Assembly: GCF_014204935.1 (NCBI RefSeq)
Contig: NZ_JACHMJ010000001.1
Span: 1,054,001-1,118,000, forward strand
Reading direction: 5' to 3'
DNA length: 64,000 nucleotides
Origin: Conyzicola lurida
GTDB taxonomy: Bacteria > Actinomycetota > Actinomycetes > Actinomycetales > Microbacteriaceae
In this document: positions 1 to 9,554 of the stretch, in pieces
Layout: every line of letters begins with the position of its first letter
Position numbering within the stretch: position 1 is the first letter of the stretch
The notes under the pieces: generated by a model
The model's database searches: none
The model's input: the letters and a program-made list of their open reading frames with translations, nothing else
Told to the model about the DNA's origin: nothing
Made by a program: the position numbers and the translations under genes

Positions 1-2
1 AC

Positions 3-3000
3 GTCGTCACCGACAACGACCAGACGGTCACGGGGCTGGTGCGGGTCGACGTCGTCGCGCCGCCGGACGCGAACACCGCGCCCATCACGCGGCCCAAGAC
101 CGTGTTCGTGCCCACCCTGAGCAGCCGCACCGTCGACATCTCGTCCACCGACGAGGACCCGGCCGGCGGCGTGCTGCTCGTCACGGGCGTCGTCAACGTG
201 CCGAGCGACTCCGGCGTGCGCGCCGAGACCCTCGAGCAGCGCTCGGTGCGGGTGACCCTGACGGGACCGCTCGCCGGCCCCGTGACCTTCGGCTACCGGG
301 TGACCAACGGCCTCGCGCAGGCGGAGGGCACGATCACCGTGATCGAGGTGGCGCCGCCCGACCAGCGGCAGCCGCCGGTCGCCCGGGACGACACCGCCAC
401 GGTGCGCGTCGGCGACGCGATCATGATCGACGTGATGGCGAACGACGAGCAGCCCGACGGCGAGCAGATCACGCTCAACCCCGAGCTCGTCGACGGGCTG
501 ACCGGCGACTCCGGACTGCTCTTCGTCTCGGGCACCACGCTGCGCTACCTCGCCCCGCAGACCGCGGGCAACTACTCGGCCGTGTACGAGATCATCGGCC
601 CGCTCGGTCAGACCGCGCAGGCGCAGGTCAACATCGAGGTGCGCGAACCGAACCTCGAGACGAACCACGCTCCCGTGCCCGTGACCGTGACCGCGCGGGT
701 GTTCGCCGGCGAGAGCGTGCGCATCGACATCCCGCTCGACGGCATCGACCCCGACGGCGACTCCGTGCAGCTGCTCGGGCAGGAGACCAGCCCCGAGAAG
801 GGCGGCGTCGTCGCCGTGGGCGCCTCGACGATCGACTACAACGCCGGCGCCTACTCGGCCGGCACCGACACCTTCACCTACACGGTGATGGACTCGCTCG
901 GCGCCCGCGCCACCGGCACCGTGCGCGTCGGCATCAGTCCGAAGCTCGAGGGCACCCGCAACCCGGTCGCGATCGAAGACGAGGTGACGGTGCGGCCCGG
1001 CACGACGGTGCTCGTGCAGGTGCTCGCCAACGACTCCGACCCCGACGGGGGAGCGCTCTCGGTCACGGACGTGCAGCCCAACGACGAGAACCTCACGGCA
1101 GAGATCGAGGATTCGACGCTCGTGCGCATCACCGCGCCGAACAGCCCCGGCAACTACGGCCTCGTCTACACGATCGCGAACGAGGTCGGCGGCTCGAGCT
1201 CCAACTTCGTCACCGTCGTCGTGAGCAGCGACGCTCCGCTGTCGTACCCGCTCGCCCGGGACACGGTTCTCACCCTCACCGACGTGCTGGACCGCACTTC
1301 GATCGACGTCGACGTGCTCGCCAACGTGTTCTTCGCCGACGGCGACGCACGCGACCTCGACCTCTCGATCGTCTCCGGCTACGGCGACTCGGCCGTCGTC
1401 ACCGCGAACAAGTCGGTGCGCGTGACCATCGGCGACTCCCGCCAGATCATCCCGTTCGCCGTGTCGCGTCCCGACGACAGCTCGGCCGTCTCCTACGCCT
1501 TCATCTGGGTCCCCGGCTTCGACGACGCGCTGCCGCAGCTCAACCGCGACGCCCCGGCGCTCGTGGTGGAGAGCGAGGCGACGATCCGCATCGACCTCAA
1601 CGACTACGTCGTGGCCGTCGGCGGCAAGCAGGTGCGCCTGACCGATTCCAGCACCGTGCGCGCCACGCACTCGAACGGGTCGTCGCTCGTGGTCGACGCC
1701 GACACCCTGAGCTTCACCTCCGCCGACCTGTACTTCGGCTCGGCCTCCATCTCGTTCGAGGTGACGGACGGCGACTCGGCCACCGACCCCGACGGGCACA
1801 CGGCCAACCTGGTACTGCCGATCACGGTGGAACCGCGCGAGAACCAGCCGCCCGTGTTCACCGGCGCGACGATCGACTTCGAACCGGGCGAGGAACGCAC
1901 GATCGACCTCACCGCCCTGACGAACTACCCGTACGAGGACGACCTCGACGAGCTCGCCTACACGGTCGGATCGCCCGCGCCCGACGGCTTCACCGCGACG
2001 CTCGCCGGCCAGTCGCTCGTGTTGCGCGCGAGCGACGACGCGGTGAAAGGCTCGTCGACAGCGGTCTCGCTCGGAGTGAGCGACGCGCTGTCGTCCGGCC
2101 AGGCCGGCCGCATCCAGCTGCAGGTGGTGGCGTCGACGCGTCCGCGCGCGGTGCCTGCCGAGGACGCCGCGATCGCGCAGCGCGGCCAGACGACCGTGGT
2201 CGACGTGCTCGCCAACGACGAGGCGACCAACCCCTTCCCCGGGCAGCCGCTGCGCGTCGTCGCGGTGCGCGGTCTCGACGGCTCCACCCTGCCGGCCGGC
2301 GTCTCGGTCACCGCGAGCGAGGACAACAGCCGGCTCACCGTCTCGGTCGCGGGCAACGCGCTGCCCGCCGACGCCACCCTCCAGTACCAGGTCGCCGACG
2401 CGAGCCGCGATCCCGACCGGTACGTCTGGGGCGCCATCCGGATCTCTGTGCAGGACGTCCCCGACGCCCCCGTGATGCCGACGCGCCAGGCCGCCACCTT
2501 CACGGCGGGGGAGATGACGCTGCGGCTCACCGCACCGCAGCAGAACAACTCGGCCATCACGAACTACCGCGTCTCGAGCGGCGGCTACAGCCACGACTGC
2601 GGCACGACACTGATCTGCACGCTCCCGGGCCTCGAAGTCGGCAAGGCCTACTCGTTCCAAGTCGTCGCGGTCAACGCGATCGGCGACTCGGCGCCGAGCC
2701 CCGCGAGCGCGCCGTACACGATCGACTACCTGCCCGCGGCACCCGTCGCCAAGGTCGTGCCGACCGACCCCGACGACGCGCCGACCGGCGGGGCGCTCAC
2801 GGTGACCTGGCCGTTCGTCGGCGACCCCGACCCCGGAACGCGCATCGTCGACTACGTCGTCGAGCTGACCGGACGCGCCTCCGTCGTGGTGCCGCGCACC
2901 GCGACGTCGACCACGATCACCGGGCTGCCGACCAACACCACCTACGAGGTGCGGGTCTACGCGCGCAACAGCGCGCAGGTCACGACGGACGCCGAGTGGG

Positions 3001-3914
3001 TGCGCAGCGGCACGGTGAGCGCGACCACCGTCGGTCCGCCCATCGTCGGCACACCGGCGCCGGTCGCTGTGAACGACGTCGACGGCAACATCACCGTCAC
3101 CTGGGGCGCGTTCGGCGAGAACGGCGGAGCCCCGGTCACCTACGACATCCGCAAGGTCGAAGGCGAGGTGACCGTCGCCGACTGCGACGCGGCGCCGAGC
3201 CTGCGCGACGTCACCTCGCCGTGGGTCGATGAGAACGCGGTCGACGGGACCGCCTACAGCTACGTCGTCTACGGCGACAACGGGTCGTACTGCACGCCCG
3301 TCTCGACGGGTGCGACGACCAGCCTCGCGGCCCCCGGATTCGCGCGCGCCGAGGTCGGCATCGAGGTCCGGCCGACGACCCCGACGGTTCTCAACGAAGT
3401 CACGGGCGACGACCTGACCACCGGCCGCTACGAGATCCGCGTCGGCACGAACCTCCGGGTCGCCTCGGGCACCGCAGAGCGCTACGAGTACCGCCTGAAC
3501 GGCGGCGCGTGGGCGCCGACGGTCGCCGGCCAGTGGCTCACGTCGGCCGCGGACACCCGGGTCTACGGCGTGCCCCAGGTCGTCGAGTTGCGGGGATGTC
3601 GCGACGCGAGTCAGACGTACTGCGGACCGGCGAGCGACGCGGTCACGCTCACCCCCGTGAACGCCCGTGGCTCGGTGCGCACCTGCATCGCCGACCGGCC
3701 GCTCGACTACGCCACCCCGGCGAACGGCAGCGGGGCCACGACCACCGTGCTGATGTCGTACTACACCCTGGCCAACCCCACCTGGTCGCCGTTCTACTTC
3801 GACTCCGACGACGCTGTACCGTTGACCGCGACGGGAGTGCGGCTCAAGGTCGCGGTCACCGTGGGGGGAATCACCTACACCGATCCGGGCTACGCCGAGG
3901 GCACGTGTCGATAA
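3..3914 (+). CDS. giant Ig/cadherin-like and fibronectin III repeat surface protein (3' part)
   Basis: The reading frame is open from base 3, so the gene begins outside the window; the first GTG at 39 is internal. About 1,300 residues are visible. The first two thirds hold at least six beta-sandwich repeats of roughly 95-100 residues, each with a motif like 'VLANDSDPDGG' or 'GIDPDGDSV', as in Ig-like/cadherin-like (Big_9 or VCBS-type) domains. From about 2460 to 3330 follow fibronectin type III domains (for example 'TYEVRVYARNSA'). No LPXTG motif or terminal membrane helix is seen; the protein ends in '...AEGTCR'. It is presumably exported and extended, acting at or outside the envelope. The moxR gene starts 16 bases downstream, so co-transcription is likely. 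Role as adhesin or scaffold, or as client of the downstream genes, is inference. Confidence 0.85.
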   Translation, partial: VVTDNDQTVTGLVRVDVVAPPDANTAPITRPKTVFVPTLSSRTVDISSTDEDPAGGVLLVTGVVNVPSDSGVRAETLEQRSVRVTLTGPLAGPVTFGYRVTNGLAQAEGTITVIEVAPPDQRQPPVARDDTATVRVGDAIMIDVMANDEQPDGEQITLNPELVDGLTGDSGLLFVSGTTLRYLAPQTAGNYSAVYEIIGPLGQTAQAQVNIEVREPNLETNHAPVPVTVTARVFAGESVRIDIPLDGIDPDGDSVQLLGQETSPEKGGVVAVGASTIDYNAGAYSAGTDTFTYTVMDSLGARATGTVRVGISPKLEGTRNPVAIEDEVTVRPGTTVLVQVLANDSDPDGGALSVTDVQPNDENLTAEIEDSTLVRITAPNSPGNYGLVYTIANEVGGSSSNFVTVVVSSDAPLSYPLARDTVLTLTDVLDRTSIDVDVLANVFFADGDARDLDLSIVSGYGDSAVVTANKSVRVTIGDSRQIIPFAVSRPDDSSAVSYAFIWVPGFDDALPQLNRDAPALVVESEATIRIDLNDYVVAVGGKQVRLTDSSTVRATHSNGSSLVVDADTLSFTSADLYFGSASISFEVTDGDSATDPDGHTANLVLPITVEPRENQPPVFTGATIDFEPGEERTIDLTALTNYPYEDDLDELAYTVGSPAPDGFTATLAGQSLVLRASDDAVKGSSTAVSLGVSDALSSGQAGRIQLQVVASTRPRAVPAEDAAIAQRGQTTVVDVLANDEATNPFPGQPLRVVAVRGLDGSTLPAGVSVTASEDNSRLTVSVAGNALPADATLQYQVADASRDPDRYVWGAIRISVQDVPDAPVMPTRQAATFTAGEMTLRLTAPQQNNSAITNYRVSSGGYSHDCGTTLICTLPGLEVGKAYSFQVVAVNAIGDSAPSPASAPYTIDYLPAAPVAKVVPTDPDDAPTGGALTVTWPFVGDPDPGTRIVDYVVELTGRASVVVPRTATSTTITGLPTNTTYEVRVYARNSAQVTTDAEWVRSGTVSATTVGPPIVGTPAPVAVNDVDGNITVTWGAFGENGGAPVTYDIRKVEGEVTVADCDAAPSLRDVTSPWVDENAVDGTAYSYVVYGDNGSYCTPVSTGATTSLAAPGFARAEVGIEVRPTTPTVLNEVTGDDLTTGRYEIRVGTNLRVASGTAERYEYRLNGGAWAPTVAGQWLTSAADTRVYGVPQVVELRGCRDASQTYCGPASDAVTLTPVNARGSVRTCIADRPLDYATPANGSGATTTVLMSYYTLANPTWSPFYFDSDDAVPLTATGVRLKVAVTVGGITYTDPGYAEGTCR

Positions 3915-3930
3915 TGAGAGAGACAAACGC

Positions 3931-4902
3931 ATGACCATGACACCCGAGCAGGCCGGCTGGTTCTCCGACAACTTCACGCGGCTCGTCGCGAACGTCGAGA
4001 CCGTGCTGCTGGGTAAGACCTTCGTGATCCGTCTCGGCTTCACCGCGCTGTTCAGCGAGGGCCACCTGCTGCTCGAGGACTTCCCGGGCACCGGCAAGAC
4101 CTCGTTCGCCCGCGCCATCGCGCAGAGCGTCGACGGCACGAGCAACCGCGTGCAGTTCACCCCCGACCTGCTGCCCGGCGACATCACCGGCGTCAGCATC
4201 TACGACCAGCGGTCGGGCGCCTTCGAGTTCCACCGCGGACCGATCTTCGCGAACGTCGTGCTCGCCGACGAGATCAACCGCGCGAGCCCGAAGACCCAGT
4301 CGGCTCTGCTCGAGGTGATGGAGGAGGGCACCGTCACCGTCGACGGCGTGACCCATCCCGTCGGCGCCCCGTTCATGGTCATCGCCACCCAGAACCCGAT
4401 CGAGCAGGCCGGCACCTACCGCCTTCCCGAGGCCCAGCTCGACCGCTTCATCATGAAGACCTCGATCGGCTACCCCGACCACAGCTCCACGCTGCGCATC
4501 CTCGAGGGCGCCGGAACCCGCGCCCACGACGTGACCGTGCCGGCGATCGCCAGCGCCGAGGTCATCAACGAGATGGCCCGTCTCGCGCGCACCGTGCACG
4601 TCGACCCCACCATCAACGACTACGTCAGCCGCCTCGTCGACGCCACCCGCTCGGCCGACGAGGTGCGCCTCGGCGCCAGCGTGCGCGGCGCCCTCGCGCT
4701 CGTCCGCACCGCGAAGACCCTCGCCGCATCCAACGGCCGCCACTACGTCATCCCCGACGACGTGAAGGCCCTCGCCGAACCGGTGCTCGCCCACCGCCTG
4801 GTGCTCGACCCGGAAGCCGAGTTCGACGGCGTGACCGGCACCAGCATCATCAGCCAGCTGCTCATCGAGACGCCCCCGCCGAGTGATCGGCAAGCCGTGT
4901 GA
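3931..4902 (+). CDS. MoxR-family AAA+ ATPase (first copy)
   Basis: A 323-residue AAA+ ATPase of the MoxR family, which remodels or activates protein complexes and is typically encoded next to DUF58 and VWA proteins. Walker A 'GTGKTS' lies near residue 53, Walker B with 'ADEINRASPKTQSALLEVME' near residue 112, and the sensor region reads 'ATQNPIEQAGTYRLPEAQLD'. A C-terminal helical lid domain follows. The ATG has a weak purine-rich site (GAGAGA) about 11 bases upstream. The stop overlaps the next gene by 4 bases, so translation is probably coupled. The partner is the adjacent DUF58 protein. The family assignment is firm; the target complex is unknown. Confidence 0.95.
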   Translation: MTMTPEQAGWFSDNFTRLVANVETVLLGKTFVIRLGFTALFSEGHLLLEDFPGTGKTSFARAIAQSVDGTSNRVQFTPDLLPGDITGVSIYDQRSGAFEFHRGPIFANVVLADEINRASPKTQSALLEVMEEGTVTVDGVTHPVGAPFMVIATQNPIEQAGTYRLPEAQLDRFIMKTSIGYPDHSSTLRILEGAGTRAHDVTVPAIASAEVINEMARLARTVHVDPTINDYVSRLVDATRSADEVRLGASVRGALALVRTAKTLAASNGRHYVIPDDVKALAEPVLAHRLVLDPEAEFDGVTGTSIISQLLIETPPPSDRQAV

Positions 4903-6254
4903 CCCTACGGCCCGATTCCCAGTACCCGACGGCGACCGAGGGGCTCACCAACGCACGCACGCGCCTCGTCGGCAATCGCACCGGCATCGTCGCCGACACG
5001 GTCATCGTCGGAGCGCGGTTCGCGCGTGCCCTGCGTGACGTCGTCGGTCTCGTCGCCGTGCGCGCCGCCTCCGTGGTCACGCCGCTCGGCTGGTTCGTGC
5101 TGGCCTCCATCCCGCTCTCGCTGCTCGTCGGCTACGGGCTCGGCTGGATCGAACTCGTCGTCGCCGGATTCGCGGGCCTCGTGCTCGTGGCGGTGGCGAT
5201 CCTCTACCTCGTCGGCCGCAACGCCGTCGCGATCCGCCTCGACGTGACGCACAGCCGCGTCGTCGTCGGGCAGAACGCGACCGGCCACGTGGTCGTGCGC
5301 AATCCCGGCAGCCGCCGCACCCTCGGCATCACCGTCGAGGTGCCCGTCGCCCACGGTCTCGCCGAGCTCGCCGTGCCGAGCCTGCCCCGCGACGGCGAAT
5401 CGGTGCAGGAGTTCTCCATCCCCACCCGCCGGCGCGGCGTCGTCGCCGTCGGCCCCGTGCGCACCGTGCGCGCCGACCCGATCGGGCTCGTGCGCCGCGA
5501 GCTGGTCTGGACGGACACCCAGGAGCTCTTCATCCACCCGCGCACCATCGGTATCCCGAGCATGAGCGCCGGACTGGTGCGCGACCTCGAGGGCCAGCCG
5601 ACGCGCGACCTCTCGAGTTCGGACATCGCCTTCCACGCGCTGCGCGAATACCTCCCGGGCGACGAACGCCGCAACATCCACTGGAAATCGACGGCGAAGA
5701 CCGGCACCTACATGGTGCGGCAGTTCGAACAGACCCGCCGCAGCCACATCGTGATCGCCCTCAGCCTCGCGACCGTCGACTACGCCTCCGACGAGGAGTT
5801 CGAGATGGCGGTCAGCGTCGCCGGATCGCTGGGGTCGCGGGCGATCCGCGAGATCCGCGAGGTGTCGGTCGTGGTGAGCGAGAAGACCCCCGAGTTCGCG
5901 GTGCGCAAGGTGTTCGCCGTGCGGGCGCTCTCCACGCGCAGCCGCACGAAGCTGCTCGACGAGCTGGCCGTCGTCGAGTCCGCCGAGACCGCGATCGCGA
6001 TCACCGACGTCGCCCGCGTCGCCGGAATGCAGGTCGCGGGCGTCTCCGTGGCGTTCCTCATCTGCGGCTCGGCCGTGACACCGGCCGACCTGCGGGCCGC
6101 GTCGACGAAGTTCCCGGCCGGCGTCGAGGTGATCGCGGTCGTCTGCGACCCGGATGCCGCACCCCGCCTGCGATCAGCCCCCGGCCTCAGCGTGCTCACC
6201 ATCGGCTATCTCGAGGACCTGCCCAAGTCGCTGGCGCGGGTGGTCGCGGTATGA
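4899..6254 (+). CDS. DUF58 domain membrane protein
   Basis: A 451-residue protein starting at GTG within the end of moxR. Two hydrophobic helices occupy roughly residues 55-105 (encoded near 5080-5220). A beta-rich segment follows, then the DUF58 signature 'LREYLPGDERRNIHWKSTAK' near residue 245. The C-terminal part is VWA-like in fold. DUF58 proteins are the constant partners of MoxR ATPases, probably as their membrane-linked substrate or adaptor. The stop overlaps the next gene by 4 bases. A second MoxR/DUF58 pair lies at 27678-29586; that DUF58 protein is much shorter and lacks the N-terminal helices, so the two are not recent duplicates. Confidence 0.9.
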   Translation: MTLRPDSQYPTATEGLTNARTRLVGNRTGIVADTVIVGARFARALRDVVGLVAVRAASVVTPLGWFVLASIPLSLLVGYGLGWIELVVAGFAGLVLVAVAILYLVGRNAVAIRLDVTHSRVVVGQNATGHVVVRNPGSRRTLGITVEVPVAHGLAELAVPSLPRDGESVQEFSIPTRRRGVVAVGPVRTVRADPIGLVRRELVWTDTQELFIHPRTIGIPSMSAGLVRDLEGQPTRDLSSSDIAFHALREYLPGDERRNIHWKSTAKTGTYMVRQFEQTRRSHIVIALSLATVDYASDEEFEMAVSVAGSLGSRAIREIREVSVVVSEKTPEFAVRKVFAVRALSTRSRTKLLDELAVVESAETAIAITDVARVAGMQVAGVSVAFLICGSAVTPADLRAASTKFPAGVEVIAVVCDPDAAPRLRSAPGLSVLTIGYLEDLPKSLARVVAV

Positions 6255-8707
6255 GCGCCGTCGCCGAGGTCGCCGAGGTCGCCGCGCCGCTCGCGGGTGC
6301 CGGAACCGGTCTGCGCCCGCGCCGGGCGCCGCGCATCCGCGTCGGATTCGTCGTCGCCAACACCCTGTTCCTCTGGCTGACCATGGGCATCGCCTCGGCC
6401 GCTCTGTGGCCGATCTACCAGAGCCCCGCGATCGTGCTGCTCGTCGTCGTCACCACGGTGGCCGGCTCGGCGATCGCGATCCTCGGCGCCGTGTTCCGCT
6501 GGTCGTCGGCGATCGTGTTCATCGCGACCGTGGCCGCGTTCCTGATCCTCGGCGTACCGCTCGCCGTGCCCCTGCAGGCGCTCTACGGCGTGCTTCCCAC
6601 GCTCGACGGCCTGTGGCAGCTGGTCTCGTCCGTCGCGCTCGGCTGGAAGCAGCTCGTCACCATCACGCTCCCCGTCGGCAACTACCAGGGCCTTCTGGTA
6701 CCCGCGTTCGTGCTCGTGCTGCTGGTCAGCGTGACCTGCCTCTCGACGGCGTTGCGTTCGCGCCGGGGCGCCCTCGCGGCCGTGGGCCCCGTGGTGCTGT
6801 TCGTCGTCGCGACGATGCTCGGGCCCGACTACGCGTCGTGGCCGTTCGTGCTCTCCACCGCCCTCTTGGTCGCGTCCCTCGTCTGGCTCATCTGGCGCCG
6901 CTGGTACGCGCGGCGGGCGGCGATCCGGGCCCTCGCCGTCGAGGCCCGGTCGGCCGACGGTACCCAGGCCGTCGTGCCGTCGGAACACCGGCTCTTCGGC
7001 GTCCGCACCATCGTGGCCGCCACGCTGATCCTCGCGATCGCGAGTGCCGCCGGCGTGACGGCCGCCACTTTCGCGCCCCCGGCTGGCACGCGCGAGGTGC
7101 TGCGCACGAGCGTCGAGCAGCCGTTCGACCCGCGCGAGTACGTGAGCCCCCTCTCCGGGTTCCGGCGCTACCTGCAGCCGGGCTCCGCCGACGAGACGCT
7201 CTTCACCGTCGCCGGCCTCCCGGAGGGCGCGCGCATCCGCATCGCCACCCTCGACAGCTACGACGGCATCGTCTACTCCGTCGGCAGCTCCGAGGTGACG
7301 AGCGAGTCGGGCGACTTCACCCGCGTGCCCTACCGTTTCGACCAGTCGGCGCTGACCGGCGAGCAGGTCGCTCTCGACGTGACGGTCGACGCCTACGAGG
7401 GCGTCTGGGTGCCCAGCATCGGCCAGCTCGAGACCGTCGAGTTCGGCGGCAGCCGCGCGACGACGCTGCGCGACGAGTTCTACTACAACGACACGGTGGC
7501 CACGGCCGCGGTCGTCGGCGGCATCGAGTCGGGCGACCGCTACCGGATCACCGCCGTCGTACCCGACCAGCCCTCCGAGTCTCAGCTCGCCGCCGTCACC
7601 CCCGGCGCGGAGATCGTGCCCGAGATCTCGGTGCTGCCCGACGAGACGCGCGTGGTGCTCGACCGCTACGTCGAAGGGGTGAGCGGCGCGGGCAACCGTC
7701 TCGCGGCGATGCTCGACGGCCTGCGCACCGAGGGCTATGTCAGCCACGGGATCTCCGCCGACGAGCCCGCGAGCCGGTCCGGGCACTCCGCGGACCGCAT
7801 CACCCAGCTGCTCACCGACCAGCGGATGATCGGCGACGCCGAGCAGTACGCGGTCACCGCGGCGCTGATGGCCAGCGAACTCGGCTTCGCCTCGCGGGTC
7901 GTCTTCGGCTTTGTTCCGGATGTCGCGTCCGACGGTTCGTCGGACGCGACATCCACCACCACAGCCACCGCCGTCACCGGAGCCTCCGTGTCGGCCTGGC
8001 TCGAGGTCGACACCGCCGAGTACGGCTGGGTGGCCGTCGACCCGACACCCGAGGTGCGCGAGATCCCGGAGGAGGTGCCGGAGGTACCGACATCCGTCTC
8101 CCGACCCCAGTCGGTGATCCCGCCGCGCACGACCGAGCCCGAGCGGCAGATCGAGCAGTCGCCGCAGGAGACCACGCAGGACGACCAGGACGACCTACCC
8201 GAGTGGCTCGCCATCGCGCTCGTCGTGGCGCAGATCGCCGGGTGGGCGGCGCTCACGATCGCCGTGCTGGTGTCCCCGTTCCTCGTGATCATCGGGGCGA
8301 AACTGCGCCGTCGCCGGCGCCGCAGGCGCGCGGCCGACCCGCTCGCCCGCATCAGCGGCGGGTGGGACGAGTACCGGGACGCGATCGTCGACCACGGAGG
8401 GACGCCGCCCTTCGCCGCGACGCGACGCGAGGTCGCGGCATCTGTCGGGGGCACGCAGCCGGCAATTCTCGCCGCCATCGCCGACCGGGCGATGTTCGCG
8501 CCGCGCGCGCCGAGCGACGAGGAAGCCGACAAGGTCTGGAAGGCGGTCACCGAGCTGAGCGCCCACCTCGGCAGCGGTGCCACGCGCTGGCAGCGGCTCA
8601 AGGCGCGCGTGTCGACGCGGTCCTTCGGACGGCGCGACCGGCTTGATACTCTTGACGGCGGGGGCCGCAGATCGCGGCAAGCGAAACGTCAGGGGGCGAC
8701 CCCGTGA
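6251..8707 (+). CDS. TgpA-like membrane transglutaminase homologue, probably inactive
   Basis: An 818-residue protein of the DUF3488/TgpA type: a bundle of about six membrane helices (residues 30-265), an outside domain carrying a transglutaminase-like fold (about 470-600), a Pro/Glu-rich linker, a final helix near 660, and a cytoplasmic tail starting with an Arg-rich run (RRRRRR). The transglutaminase core is recognisable from 'GDAEQYA', 'ASRVVFGFVP' and 'GWVAVDPTP'. The position normally holding the catalytic Cys is Ala530, and the usual 'HAW' is 'SAW' (Ser581); the Asp is kept (Asp597). It may therefore bind peptide or wall material without cross-linking. It overlaps both neighbours by 4 bases, so it belongs to one operon with MoxR and DUF58. 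Confidence 0.88.
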   Translation: MSAVAEVAEVAAPLAGAGTGLRPRRAPRIRVGFVVANTLFLWLTMGIASAALWPIYQSPAIVLLVVVTTVAGSAIAILGAVFRWSSAIVFIATVAAFLILGVPLAVPLQALYGVLPTLDGLWQLVSSVALGWKQLVTITLPVGNYQGLLVPAFVLVLLVSVTCLSTALRSRRGALAAVGPVVLFVVATMLGPDYASWPFVLSTALLVASLVWLIWRRWYARRAAIRALAVEARSADGTQAVVPSEHRLFGVRTIVAATLILAIASAAGVTAATFAPPAGTREVLRTSVEQPFDPREYVSPLSGFRRYLQPGSADETLFTVAGLPEGARIRIATLDSYDGIVYSVGSSEVTSESGDFTRVPYRFDQSALTGEQVALDVTVDAYEGVWVPSIGQLETVEFGGSRATTLRDEFYYNDTVATAAVVGGIESGDRYRITAVVPDQPSESQLAAVTPGAEIVPEISVLPDETRVVLDRYVEGVSGAGNRLAAMLDGLRTEGYVSHGISADEPASRSGHSADRITQLLTDQRMIGDAEQYAVTAALMASELGFASRVVFGFVPDVASDGSSDATSTTTATAVTGASVSAWLEVDTAEYGWVAVDPTPEVREIPEEVPEVPTSVSRPQSVIPPRTTEPERQIEQSPQETTQDDQDDLPEWLAIALVVAQIAGWAALTIAVLVSPFLVIIGAKLRRRRRRRRAADPLARISGGWDEYRDAIVDHGGTPPFAATRREVAASVGGTQPAILAAIADRAMFAPRAPSDEEADKVWKAVTELSAHLGSGATRWQRLKARVSTRSFGRRDRLDTLDGGGRRSRQAKRQGATP

Positions 8708-9462
8708 ATTGCAGGAACTGCGGCACCGAACTGCCGCCCGGCGCCATGTTCTGCGGCGAATGCGGTACGACCGTCGCCGTGCCGAAGGGCGGCGCCGCAC
8801 CGAAGCTGGTCGAACCGTCGCGGGCACGGCCCGGGGACACCGCGGTGATCCAGCCGCTCGTGCCGAGCGCGCGGACGAGTCCGGCCGGGAGTGTGCGGGC
8901 CGCGGTGCCTGCTGTCGCTGATACGCCGCCTGCCTCGCCCGCGGTCGAGCCCGCTCCGCCCACGACTCCGATTCCGCGCATCACCGTGCCGCGGGTGCTG
9001 CCGATGCCGCCGACCGCTGCTGCGCCCGCGGATGCCGCCGTTCCGACTCCGCCCGTCCCTGTCCCGGCTCCCGCCGAGGCCGACGACGAGCACGAGGACG
9101 TCGAGGCGACCCGCCTCGTGCGTAACCGCACGGGCGGCGAACGCTTCGTGCTGCAGTTCAGTACCGGCGAGAACTCGACGGTCTACGGCACCGGCCTGAT
9201 CGGCCGCAACCCCGTGCTGCAGCCCGGGGAATTCGTCGACCAGCTGGTCACCATCGTCGATCCCGGCAAGTCCGTGTCGAAGACGCACCTCGAGTTCGGG
9301 CAGACCTCCGGCGTGTTCTGGGTGAGCGACCGCTTCTCCGCCAACGGCACCGTCGTGCGCCAGCCCGACGCGCGTCCGCAGCGGCTCGACGCGGGCAAGC
9401 GCCAGCCCGTGGTGCGCGGAACGCGCATCGACATGGGCGAGCAGTTCTTCGTCGTCAGCTAG
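8704..9462 (+). CDS. zinc-ribbon and FHA domain protein
   Basis: A 252-residue soluble protein starting at GTG with AGGGGG about 8 bases upstream. The N-terminus is a four-cysteine zinc ribbon ('CRNCGTELPPGAMFCGECG', residues 3-21). A Pro/Ala-rich linker (about 45-130) connects it to a C-terminal FHA domain with the phosphothreonine-binding residues: 'GRNP', 'SVSKTHLEF' and 'SANGT'. FHA domains read Ser/Thr phosphorylation, so a Ser/Thr kinase probably acts on a partner, though none is in the window. The position directly before an EccC/EssC-like ATPase resembles type VII-related loci, where FHA modules accompany or are fused to the ATPase. The specific partner is inferred from context only. 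Confidence 0.9.
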   Translation: MNCRNCGTELPPGAMFCGECGTTVAVPKGGAAPKLVEPSRARPGDTAVIQPLVPSARTSPAGSVRAAVPAVADTPPASPAVEPAPPTTPIPRITVPRVLPMPPTAAAPADAAVPTPPVPVPAPAEADDEHEDVEATRLVRNRTGGERFVLQFSTGENSTVYGTGLIGRNPVLQPGEFVDQLVTIVDPGKSVSKTHLEFGQTSGVFWVSDRFSANGTVVRQPDARPQRLDAGKRQPVVRGTRIDMGEQFFVVS

Positions 9463-9554
9463 ACGACTCCCTCCCCGGCAACGACAGCACACGCTTCTCC
9501 ACGAGCCTGACCGCGAGGGCGGCGACACCGCGCCCCGCATGGTGGTCTGGTGCC

